The position numbers were made by a program, and so were the translations under genes. From NCBI RefSeq assembly GCF_029784165.1, contig NC_073694.1, forward strand, positions 163,568,342 to 163,632,341: DNA of 64,000 nucleotides, in the 5' to 3' direction. Below are positions 14,404 to 24,384 of this stretch, piece by piece; positions within the stretch are counted from its first letter, which is position 1; each line of letters opens with the position of its first letter. The notes beneath the pieces are model-generated. The model saw only the letters and a list, made by a program, of their open reading frames with translations. It was not told where the DNA came from and did no database searches. The DNA is from Wyeomyia smithii (lineage: Eukaryota > Arthropoda > Insecta > Diptera > Culicidae).

Positions 14404-17400
14404 CGAGTCGCCTCCTCTGGAGCGTTAGCGAAGACCCCATGGGTAGTGATCACCATCCTACATTTGTACACTGCAACGATCGCCCACCCGACCTACAGCG
14501 TAAGCCAAAATGGAAATACGAGCACGCGAATTGGCTACAATATGAAACGATAATTAACCAAAAATTGGAAGAACATCAACCCAACAGTATCATGGAACTG
14601 ACTGAACTTATGATAACAGCAGCGGAAGCAACCATCCCAAAAACCAGCTCACGCCCGGGTAGGAAAGCTCTACACTGGTGGTCACCTGAGGTCAAAACTG
14701 CAATTAAGGCAAGAAGAAAGGCACTTCGCGCGAAAAAGAGGATTCCGGAAAATCACCCGGAAAAAGAAAATGCACTGGAGAATTACAGACGATTAAGAAA
14801 TGAATGTAGGAGAATTGTGGCCGATGCAAAAAGGAAAAGCTGGGAAAACGTTCTGGACTCTATTCAGCAAAGTCAATCTCCCCAAACTCTCTGGAGAAAA
14901 GTAAACGCAATGAATGGCAAAAGACGCATGGTCGGATATGCAATTAAAACTGACGATGGTGTCACCGGAAATCCTGTACAAGTGGCTGACACACTAGCTG
15001 ATTACTTTGAACACACTTACGCAATGAATAGATATGATCCAAATTTTATCCGAAGAGAAAATATTCCACAGACAACACTAAATAGCTTCCCGGTTCCTAT
15101 TGACAAGAAAAAACAAGAGATTAACAACGCATTTACGCTAGAAGAACTACTTTTTGCGCTTAGCAAAGCAAACGGAATTTCCGCGGGAGATGATGAAGTG
15201 GGATACCCACTTATAAAACACCTCCCTCTGAGAGGTAAAACGACTCTGTTACGGTTGTACAACAATGAATGGAGGGCTGACACATTTCCTCGGGGTTGGA
15301 ATCATAGTATCGTAATACCAATACCAAAACAGGAAACAGGATGCATCGAGCCGTCCGGCTATCGTCCAATTTCTCTTACATCCTGCCTATGCAAAACCAT
15401 GGAGCGAATGGTCAACCGAAGGCTTGTCAAACATCTTGACCAAATTCAAGCACTAGATCATAGACAGCATGCTTTCAGACCGGGACGCGGAACCAACACT
15501 TATTTCGCGGAATTAAATCAAATACTGGGAGACATCAAGGAACGCAATCTACACGCTGATCTTGTAACTTTAGACATAGAGAAAGCATACAACAGGGCCT
15601 GGGCTCCGAAGGCCCTACAGCAATTAGTAGAATGGGGTTTTAGCGGCCATGTTGTCCACTTTGTGAAAATTTTTCTAAATAATAGGACCTTTCAAGTCCA
15701 GATAGGAAACCAACGCTCTGGAATCAAGAAAGAGGAGACCGGTGTTCCACAGGGATCAGTTCTTGCTGTAACAATATTTATAATAATAATGAACTCTATT
15801 TTTCAGTAACTTCCAAAAGATATACACATCATAGTGTACGCGGACGATATCCTTTTAGTGATATCAGGTAAAAAAATGCCATCACTCAGAAGGAAGGCTC
15901 AGGCGTCAGTAAATGCAATACGGAAGTGGGCGGCCTCCTGTGGCTTTTCTTTTTCAGCCAAGAAAAGTTCCTTGACACATATTTGCAGCAACAATCACAT
16001 GACGCATAAATGGCCAGTCAAAATCAATTCGGACAATATCCCCATCAAACAAACAGTCAAAATACTTGGCGTCAACATCGATCGTCATTTAAATTTCAAA
16101 AACCACTTTAAAGCGGTCAAAACTGGATGCGCCACCAGGCTGCGTCTGCTCATGATTTTGTGTGCAAGACAGCGATGCTGCAATCGAGATAAGACGACAA
16201 GGGTCGCAAAAGCGTTGATTGATTCGAAAATAGTTTACGGTATTGAGTTAACCTGTTCTGCTTCCGACGAATTAATAAAGATTTTAGGACCAACCTACAA
16301 CCGCGCTCGTAGAACAGCATATGGTATGCTTCCATCCACCCCAGCTCGAGCAGTTCATGCAGAAGGAGGGTCAATGCCCTTTGAATTCTTTGTGGCAAGA
16401 ACTATAGCATGTAGAACAATTAATATCCTAGAAAAAACCTCCGGATCAACAAGAGGATTCCATCTCCTCAATGAGGCGAACCGAGTCCTTAGAACCATGA
16501 CCGGTCAGGTCCTCCCACCGGTGTCCAGGATCCACTGGTATGGAGCTTGCGACTGGACTATGAAACCCGTTTCGGTTGACAGCACCATAAAAAACACCTT
16601 CCGAGCCAGATCAAAAAGACCAGAGATACCCTCCGTCGTCAAAGGACACCTTCGGACTAAATATCCAAACCATGTGATTCGTTATACGGATGGATCAAAA
16701 TTGGGCGACCGGGTGTGAATCGGAATTTGTGATGATGATATATACAACTTCTACCAGATTCCAAAAATGTGCTCAGTCTTCTCAGCTGAAGCTGCGGCCC
16801 TTTTTATCGCTACAACCTCCAACAACTCTGTACCCACAGTTGTGGTTACAGACTCGGCTAGCTGTATCAGTGCTCTGCAATCCCCATCTCCAAAACATCC
16901 ATGGATCCAAGCAATTAGAAATTATATAACAGACAACGTAACGCTAATGTGGGTGCCCGGACATGCAAATGTAGAAGGAAATGAGACGGCTGATAAACTT
17001 GCCGCTCTAGGTCGACGAGCGCCACTGTACACCAGGGATGTTCCAGCACAAGACGCAAAGGCATGGATAAATAATATTACAGTAGAGGCGTGGGCAAGAT
17101 CCTGGTTCCAAGAAAGAGACTTGTTCGCGAGAAAAATTAAAAGAGATGTCACAAAATGGAAGGACCGGCAAAGCTGGATTGAAAGGCGAAATCTGTCCAG
17201 ACTGAGAACTGGACATAGCCGTTTCGCTTACGCTATGGACTCTGGGGAATTCCGGGTTCAGTGTGACGTCTGCAGAGTACATGCATCCGTTGAGCATGTA
17301 ATATGTTTTTGTCCCAAATACCAAATACAACGACAAATGTTCAACATTGATCCCAACATTTCCAGTGCACTACAAACCGACTCTTCTAGCGAGACAGCCC

Positions 17401-17444
17401 TGCTTCATTTTTTAAAGGACTCTGACCTTTTTAACAAAATATGA
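14404..17444 (+). pseudogene. Non-LTR ORF2 remnant: RT and RNase H, no endonuclease
   Basis: Coding starts at ITSRLLWSVSEDPMGSDHHP, where GSDHHP is the last motif of the endonuclease; everything before it (about 200 residues) is missing. The reverse transcriptase shows SGYRPISLTSCLCKTMERM, HRQHAFRPGRGT, LVTLDIEKAYN, TGVPQGSVL and YADDI. A stop at about 15807 falls just before YADD. RNase H follows: YTDGS (about 16684), AEAAAL, VTDSASC and PGHANVEGNETAD, split by a frameshift near 16718. It ends with a Cys/His motif (CDVCRVHASVEHVICFC). RNase H presence fits the I group. Confidence 0.88.
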
Positions 17445-17564
17445 GAAAAAAAAGATGTAAATATAATTGTTATTTTATACACTGTACTTATTCTTCCAGA
17501 GGTGAACCAGCCATATGGCTGAAAACCTCTTCAATAAAGACAATAAAAAAAAACATATTTCGGG

Positions 17565-18627
17565 ACATTTTATGTTGAATTAAAGACTACATTATATTTA
17601 TATACTACGAAATTTGCTGGAAAATCCTTGTCAGACGAGCGACTCGTCGCTTCCGATTTTTCTCTGCATGCACAATAACGAGCATCCAACGAGCGAATCA
17701 TTGCTGTGCATTGCTTATGATTTTGCGCCACAAGGATCCCTTATGGTAGTTATAAGTTTTGCCTTATGAATTGGAGGGGAAAATTGATTTTCGACCACTA
17801 ACGATTTTCATAAGTCATACTTATAAATTTTATTGTTCATATGTATGCATGCTATAAGAACAGACATATCAAAATCTTAGCTTTTAAATATGAATTTTAT
17901 AAAGGGATTGATATGAACATCATTAGTTTAATGTTATAAAGCTCATAATTTTTGCCATGAACTTTATAACTGTTAGGTTATAAAATGTACACCTGTGCAT
18001 GTTCTTTTTCTTTAGTTTTATTTAAAAATATGGATACTCAATCTATGCTGAAAAACTCGAACTTTTTTGAGTACCTCAATATGTTTTGATAACAAAATAG
18101 CTTTTTACTCTAGTTCGTACTCATTTTTGTTCACAAATATTCTAATTATATAATATAAAGTACAAGTAAATGTATAACGTAAAATTTTATTGTTTCAAAA
18201 ACTGTTCATTTTGTCCTAAAAAGTATATCCTGCTGTCATGGTGATATTATGATGATAATAAATTATCTTCAAATTTTATTTCTTTTGACTCCTCTTGCTG
18301 AATGTCATCAGCGTTGTCCCCTTCAACGAACACAATATTTGATAGATGCTAAAATAAATATATATGACATGAAGTAATTATAGGATTTGTAGATAGGTAC
18401 TTACACTTTTTTCTACAACTTTGAGCCCAGTTCCAGAATAATTTTTTATTGGCTGTTTTCAAATATTTTTCAGCTAAACCAATAAAAGTTTCTCATTAAA
18501 AGACACTCGCTGCGCAAATTTCAGATAAGCGCTTCTGAAAAACTTATAACTTGTATCCAACAAACTCCACTCATCAAGAACGATGCAATACTACTTCGCC
18601 ATTTTGCAGGTTTCATAAGATATGAGT
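17565..18627. other. AT-rich intergenic DNA, repeat-derived
   Basis: No gene. Many ATAAG/CTTAT words (for example 17753-17840) recur on the far side of the LTR element at 38340-38520, so these two stretches were contiguous before the LTR element inserted and probably form one older repeat. TGAGT at 18623-18627 is the LTR-element target duplication. Confidence 0.6.
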
Positions 18628-18971
18628 TGTGGTGGACGACTCTGTGTACATAACTGTATTGTGTATAGACTGGGACACTCTATAGTATCACCATTCGCGT
18701 TGACGGTGTTGCTGATATTTGTTTGGTTTTTGCGTGCGTAAAAGAAGGAAGGAAATATTTTTGCTTTTGTCATCACGCACATTTTGACAATTACATATGA
18801 GAGTTCACATAAGTGCGAACAGCCTTCAAAATCTTTTTCAACGCGAATAAACCGAATACTATCGATTACCATATTTGCCAGTAACACCATTACATAAAGA
18901 CACGAGCAAGAGATTGATGTTTGATCATCACGCAGTTAGTCTTATGGCGACTCTCGTGCTTGGCTACCACA
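18628..18971 (+). repeat. 5' LTR with 163-bp internal extra segment
   Basis: Matches the 3' LTR at both ends, but carries about 163 bp (18695-18857) that the 3' LTR lacks. This extra segment is bounded by the 10-bp inverted repeat TTCGCGTTGA (18694-18703) and TCAACGCGAA (18838-18847). It may be a small MITE insertion in this LTR or a deletion in the other one. Confidence 0.9.
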
Positions 18972-18976
18972 AATAT

Positions 18977-18994
18977 TGGCGACGAGGACAAAGT
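18977..18994 (+). promoter_or_regulatory. Primer binding site candidate
   Basis: TGGCGACGAGGACAAAGT begins 5 nt after the LTR end. TGG at this position is the expected complement of a tRNA CCA terminus. The tRNA is not identified. Confidence 0.65.
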
Positions 18995-19802
18995 AGTAAA
19001 AAGTAGTAAAAAAAAAAATCGGAAAATCGTGTGGAAAATCGGGGAGATCCAGTTTCGTTTAGCTCTTAGAGGTAAAGTTAAATAAATTATTCATAGGATT
19101 GGGAAATAAATTAGCGTCGACAGTGATACTAGTGATTGAAGTGAAAATGAAAAAAAAAAACTGGCGGGTTGACCAGTGGCTTCTAAAACAAAGTGAGAGA
19201 AAAAAAATTAATTATCATCTGCATGGAATCAGTGAGCTTATGTTGAAAATTATGAAATAAAACGTGGTTAAACCGGGAACTGAAGCAAAGCGGCCACCAT
19301 TTTGCTTCTCTCTGGATAGAAGAAAGTTAGACGCGGTGTGTGGGAACGAGACAGCTAGCAAGCCGAAAATTGCTGGTCGGCAGTGCGGGAACCCGATCAA
19401 CCATTTCTTCAAATTTCTTCAGGTTTCGATATATCTATCTTTAAAGCCATCCATAGTGAAAATCGATAGCGATCGTCACCATTTCGTACAGATATTTATT
19501 TATGATCAATGTGCTAAAGGTGCGTATCAGTTTTAATAGACGTAGCGATAACAATGTTTCTTAAAATATCAAAATAAATCATTACAGTTGAGAAGATATC
19601 AGTTTTGTCGTCGATTCGTTATTTTTATTTATGTTAATCTATTTTTAGTTCAATGACGAACTTTTTTTATGAATATTAAATATTCTAATGTGGAACAAAA
19701 AAACGCATTATTTTTCTCATTATTCGGTTCTTATGGGTGGGGGGTGGATTTGGTAAATAAAGTTTTTTTTTTGTGAATGATACTTTTATTCCTGATACTG
19801 TC

Positions 19803-19885
19803 TGGATTCAAACCCATGATGTTTCTGGAAGTCTATGATATCGCCGTACTCTATACCCTCTAGCCTACGCCTGCTACTGGAGAGT
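19803..19885 (-). tRNA. tRNA-like pseudogene / SINE head
   Basis: On the minus strand TAGGCTAGAGG fits a Pol III A box and GGGTTTGAATCC (19804-19815 on the plus strand) fits a B box, about 41 nt apart, followed by an A-rich stretch. A convincing cloverleaf was not found. It lies in the 5' part of the CACTA-like element. It may be a tRNA relic or the head of a short SINE. Confidence 0.35.
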
Positions 19886-20050
19886 TTCACTTAGAAAGTT
19901 GAACACTCTAGAGGATAACGTGTCAAAATTTCTTTGCACTTATTTATGCAATTTAAAACGTATCTATTCGTTTAGTTTTATTGTACGCAGGTAACCATCA
20001 TACCCAGTCCGTCATTCATAACAGATAGAGGATAATGAACATTTTTTAAA

Positions 20051-22060
20051 ATGCCAAGAATTTTACCAAGAGTTTTAAAAAAACGGCAAAGAGTATACAG
20101 GCGAAAATTCGAAGAACCACAATTAGAAACGACTGTTTTACCGGGACATTCAAAGTGTATCTCCGTTAATCTATTAGTAAATAATGCTGCTTACGATAGA
20201 GAAACGAGATCACCATCAAATTACCATTCTTCGGACGAATTCATGGATGTGGATTATTTGGACGAAGCCTTCGAAGATATAGAGTGTCAAGTTCTTAACA
20301 TGATCATAGAAAATAAACTACGTGATTACTTTTTTTCTGACAAAGTTTCGTAAACTAACTATTATCATTTTTTTATTTTTTTGTATTAATATAGCTTTCT
20401 GTTGACCCTGATCGTACTCCAAGTGTCCAATTGGCCACAGAATTAGGTGCTTGGGCTTCAAAATATAGCGTTCCTTTGGCCGGTGTCTCTGATTTACTCA
20501 AGATCTTGAAGCAGAGTGCTGGACTGTACTTACCCAATGATGCGCGTACTCTTCTGAAAACTCCAAGAAAGTCAAACCTCCGGAAAATATGCAATGGAGA
20601 ATATATTCACATGGGAGTAGCGGAATTTTTGAGGCGGTTTAATTTGATCGATTATATTGAAGAAGGACATCCAGTTATATTATCTTTTTCGGTGGACGGA
20701 ACCCCAGTTTCAAAAAGTGAGGCCAATGATTTGTGGATTATATCAGGAGCTGTTCAAACTGAGGAATTCAAACGACATGTATTTATCGTCGGTATTTTCA
20801 ACGGACCATCAAAACCTACATTTTTCAATACATTCCTTGAAGAATTCGTCGATGAAATCAATGGATTGCTTTCCACAGGTTTTCACAAAGACGACAGGGT
20901 GTATCCTGTGAAACCAAAATATTTCACCGCAGATGCACCGGCAGTAGCTTACATAAAAAGTATCAAGTCTCACGGAGGATATTCAGCTTGTCCAAAGTGC
21001 GAAACACGAGGAACGAACATTCCTGGCTCAAGAAAAATAGTATACCCCGAAGTCGATGCACCTGTGCGTACCGACATGAAGTTCAGACGAAGAATATCGA
21101 GCAACCAACAAGACTGCCATCACCTCTCAACAGAGCATACGATTCTAGAAAATCTACCGATTGATATGATTAAAGACTTTGTGATTGATAAAATGCACGC
21201 TGTGGATGAAGGTGTCTGTAAGAAAATTCTTATTGCATTCACAGGTAAGGCAAATCCACAAAAGTTGACGAAGGACAAGATAAATAAGATTGATGATCGT
21301 ATCAAGGAATGTACATAATTTTTTCCGATGGAATTCCAGAGAAAATTGAGGACTCAATTATATCTCAAAAATGAAAGCAACTGAATTCCGGAATTTCCTG
21401 TTGTATGCAGGGCCAGTTTTATTCCATCAAATAATTCCAATGAACACATACTTACATTTTTTGAGGTTTTCTATCGCAATACGTATTCTCTGTTCCCAAT
21501 CTCTAAATCTGAAGTACAACAAAACTGCGAAAGAGATGCTCATCTCATTTGTTGAAACATATCCTGAGCTATATGGATTAGACACAGTATCGTATAATGT
21601 ACACGTACTATTACACCTAGCAGATGACGCCTATTTACATGGGCCTTTGGATTCTTATAGCTCTTATCCTTTCGAAGCGAACATAAGAAAGATAAAGCGA
21701 TACTTACATGCTCAAAATAAACCCTTACAGCAAATATTCAATAGACTCCAAGAGGAACTGAATTACGTTGCTGTTACGAAAGCTGCAAATAATACACTCA
21801 AATTGAGTCATTTTGTATACAATCTTGATAGGTTTTATAGATTAACCTATCCAAACTTCAAAATTCGTGCAGATAGCATTAGTGACAATTGCATAATGTG
21901 GAATGCTCCAGACGGAATTGTTATTTTGCGGGAGATTTTCTTCGAGAAAAAAGATGAGAGTATTTATGTCACTGGACAACAGCTCGAAGTGAAAGAATCA
22001 CTGTGTAGTTTAAAATGGACTCAATTATATAAAAATAATAAAAAGATTACTTCTTTTTAG
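20051..22060 (+). pseudogene. CACTA-like transposase (frameshifted)
   Basis: Exon 1 20051-20344 (basic, then acidic) joins exon 2 at 20395 in frame across a 50-bp intron with a weak GTTTCG donor. Exon 2 runs to 21318: QLATELGAWASKY, SVDGTPVSKSEANDLWIISGAV (first catalytic Asp region), TADAPAVAYIKSIKSHGGYSACPKCETRG (second Asp and zinc-binding CxxC), and DKMHAVDEGVCKKIL. The order matches CACTA transposases. Two indels between 21319 and 21370 break the frame: the PMEFQRKLRTQ segment is in a third frame. Coding resumes at 21371-22060 with KATEFRNFLLYAGPV and a DUF4218-like YPFEANIRKIKRYLH. The copy cannot make full transposase. Confidence 0.82.
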
Positions 22061-22075
22061 TTTCAAAGATTATGA

Positions 22076-22910
22076 TTAAGTATTTACATCAGACAATCCT
22101 CCTTCATTGTTAGGATCGCGAGGCTCTTTTTTTAGAGACGAGAGCGCTTTTCTAGTTGTTCGCTTTCGGTTTGTTGTACACGGCTTGCGCTCACTACTCC
22201 TGATCCTATCACATGCGTGCTGCATTTGATACCGAAATTCGGCGCACGCCAGGGCTGGTGGATCATCCGTGCTGTCATATAATGAATGATCGATGAGAGA
22301 TTCTGTAAAAAACAATAGTATGAGTATGGTATCTATCAATCGACGAATATAAGATATTATCTGCCTACTTATTAATACTCGCGTTGAGCACAAACTTTTA
22401 AGGGCCTGTTTAGCCCCAGCACCTGAGTAATTCACCTGAGTCTGCAGCTCTAGAGGATAAACCTTTTTAATAAACGTCATTGTCATTTCTTTTAGAGGTT
22501 TTTTAAAGAGCACAAATGAAGCCAGGAACTTTTCCTGCAAATAAACAATATATATAACTGCAGAATCTTGAGTTATTATTTATTTAACTTACAAATTTTT
22601 TCTCGTTATTTTTGTTTCCCGGTAATTCTTCGAATTCGAGCAATTCATTAATTGATTTCAGAGGCATAAGCTTTTTAATCGGTTCAAAATATTCGTGAGT
22701 TTCAGCCGATAACGATTCCGACCTTTCTCCTCGTTGTATTAGAATGTTGATCTGTTCTTTCATGAAACTTATGTCAGCTTGTAGCGCTTTGATTGCATCC
22801 GCTTGCTCGTTGTACACATCAAGTGGAAGTGTCACTACTACTGGCTGATTACAGTTTAATTCCTCCAATACCTCTTCCACAACTTCATTCTCGAAACTTT
22901 GATTCGCCAT
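22076..22910 (-). CDS. DUF4806-type accessory protein of the CACTA-like element
   Basis: Three exons on the minus strand, 22910-22593, 22534-22369 and 22302-22076, join in frame to 236 aa; donors GTAAGT and GTAGGC, acceptors TTTGCAG and TTTTACAG. An N-terminal coiled coil (about 35-65) precedes the DUF4806-like core MPLKSINELLEFEE...KKFEKFLASFVLF...YPLELQTQVNYSGAGAKQALKSL, followed by a basic tail (RKPCTTNRKRTTRKALSSLKK). It is tail to tail with the transposase, 15 bp apart, inside the same inverted repeats. By analogy with two-gene CACTA elements it could be the DNA-binding partner; that is inference. No stop interrupts it, unlike the transposase. Confidence 0.75.
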
Positions 22911-23017
22911 ATGATAGCTGATGTGATTTGATCGCAGAATAATGAAGATTTTCCGTACCGCGTAAACAGCGTTATGCTACTTGTTGTTTATAAAACATTC
23001 GTTACACTGCTTCAAAA

Positions 23018-23236
23018 ATCGATAAGGACAAAAACGACTCGATACAATTATTCATCGATTTTTGGCAAAATATGTCATAACAATGATATCGATCTTTCAA
23101 TATATTTCGATAAATTATAACAAAGAATTCTATAAATTTTTGGTGTGCATCGATGTTTATCGAAATTAAGTGTGGTCTCTTTATAGAGTTCTTTCATACG
23201 GCCAGTAAAGAAATCTTTCAGAATATAAGTATCGAT
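23018..23236. repeat. ATCGAT cluster near the right end of the CACTA-like element
   Basis: ATCGAT occurs at 23018, 23054, 23088, 23149 and 23231, with near matches at 23039, 23106 and 23158. The word is its own complement. One copy lies near the left end (19462). Position just inside the terminal repeat suggests subterminal transposase-binding sites, as in CACTA elements. Confidence 0.5.
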
Positions 23237-23538
23237 TTCCAAATGTACCTTAATATATGTATCAAAATTAAATTATTTTGGATGTAAAGGTTTACCGACA
23301 TGATTCTTTATTTTTGTGTAAAGCACTTTGAAGAAGTTTAACGAATGGTTGATCGGGAATAGATATAGTTATCTTGTAACAGTGTGTGTGCAGATTTGCG
23401 AGAAAATAATTATTTCGTTGTTCGAGTGAAACGATTGAAAGTGTGAGGGTGTAAGTAAGATAAAACATGGTGTTATGCTTCAAGTTCAATACGGTTGTAA
23501 TGGCGATGTCGAATGAATACTCGCTAGAATGTGAAATA

Positions 23539-23793
23539 ACCGATTGAATTACGGATCAAGTAGATGTATACCGATTCAATTACGGTAGAAAAGGACTTGA
23601 GTCGACATAAACAAACCGATTCAATTACGGTTGCGAGGATTACCGATTGAATAATGGTTAAGCCGAATATGATTGGAGAGGAAATATTCCGTGCATATAC
23701 GTTTACCAATTGAATTACGGTTCCCCAAATGCTATGCAATACGTAAGCCGATTCAATTACGGACAGTGAAATTAGTTACCGATTAAATTACGG
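23539..23793 (+). repeat. Seven-copy 16-bp direct-repeat array in the LTR-element leader
   Basis: Consensus ACCGATTSAATTACGG at 23539, 23570, 23615, 23642, 23705, 23747 and 23778, all in the same orientation, starts 31, 45, 27, 63, 42 and 31 bp apart. Three copies are near or exactly ACCGATTCAATTACGG; others vary mainly at the eighth base (C, G or A). A degenerate match is at 23484. The motif is a near-palindrome (CCGATT-S-AAT then CGG). The array ends 111 bp before the gag ATG, inside the leader of the LTR element and outside the CACTA-like insert. Confidence 0.92.
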
Positions 23794-23904
23794 TTTGACG
23801 AGCATTCCAATTGTTGTTTTTAGTCATAAGGGGGCATAAGATTTCATAAAAAGCGTTCTGCTAAGAATTGTGAAGTGTTTCGACGGCTATAAATACAAAG
23901 TACG

Positions 23905-24011
23905 ATGGAAGGTGACGGAGAAAATGATGCCAATCGTCAGGCCATGCAACAAAACTTTCACTTCTTCAGCCCCGCTTCGTACAACTTGCCGCACTTTAAA
24001 TACAAACATCT
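23905..24011 (+). pseudogene. gag, 5' fragment (split by the I-like element)
   Basis: ATG at 23905 opens a frame of 35 codons (MEGDGENDANRQAM...) that stops only because of the inserted element. The target copy AAATACAAACATCT ends at 24011. The same reading frame continues after the second copy at 30002. The start is chosen as the first ATG after the leader array. Confidence 0.85.
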
Positions 24012-24384
24012 TTAAGTTTTAAAATAGTTTATTTGACACGGCACGATACAATTTATGTTTAACTGAGCCAAGTACATTTTTTTTAAATTCTAAATTAGCA
24101 GGGAAAAGAGGGAGGCACATTTTTTATATCTCGCTGCCGACTACGAGCTAGTGGAGATTTAAGGTGAGAGGAGGGGAGTTACAATTTTGATTTTAACTAT
24201 ATTGAGTTATACGATTTATTTATTTGTACATGGCTAAGCAGTGATGTTCTATTTGAGCAGTTTGGACTGAGGTGTCTACGTGAACATAAAGATGCCGAGT
24301 CTTCGTTTGAGTGTCTCCAGTTTAGTGTATCATCTTCTTTAGAGTGTAGCGGGAATGGTAATCTAACAAATAGATAGAAGAGTT

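Larger units (their letters stand above)
12771..17553 (+). mobile_element. I-clade-like non-LTR retrotransposon, endonuclease deleted
   Basis: An 11-bp target duplication CATATTTCGGG brackets the element (12760-12770 and 17554-17564). It starts GGTCGGTTCGGGTCG, has a 5' UTR of about 420 bp, ORF1 with zinc knuckles, ORF2 with reverse transcriptase and RNase H, and ends in AATAAAGACAATAAAAAAAAA. A full 5' end with a precise duplication shows complete reverse transcription. The apurinic endonuclease domain is missing: ORF1 ends at 14402 and the next coding sequence starts at the very end of that domain. Frameshifts and stops in both ORFs mean this copy is dead. Confidence 0.95.
19392..23357 (+). 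mobile_element. CACTA-like (EnSpm-type) two-gene DNA transposon
   Basis: A perfect 14-bp inverted repeat, CCCGATCAACCATT (19392-19405) and AATGGTTGATCGGG (23344-23357), brackets a transposase on the plus strand and a DUF4806-type gene on the minus strand; weaker similarity extends the repeats to about 28 bp. AA is present at both outer edges (19390-19391, 23358-23359), so a 2-bp duplication is possible. The transposase is CACTA-like, but the termini do not begin with CACTA, so superfamily assignment rests on the protein. The right end has a cluster of ATCGAT words that may be subterminal binding sites. Confidence 0.8.

Noticed and set aside
18591..18890. 99-aa minus-strand ORF
   Set aside because: Shadow across the 5' LTR and its 163-bp extra segment.
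19100..19390. Protein-coding exon in the LTR-element leader
   Set aside because: Short frames only, no domain, and it lies where the untranslated leader is expected.
23539..23793. CRISPR-like look of seven short direct repeats
   Set aside because: Spacing is irregular (27-63 bp start to start), the repeats are 16 bp and degenerate, and all surrounding sequence is an insect retrotransposon leader.
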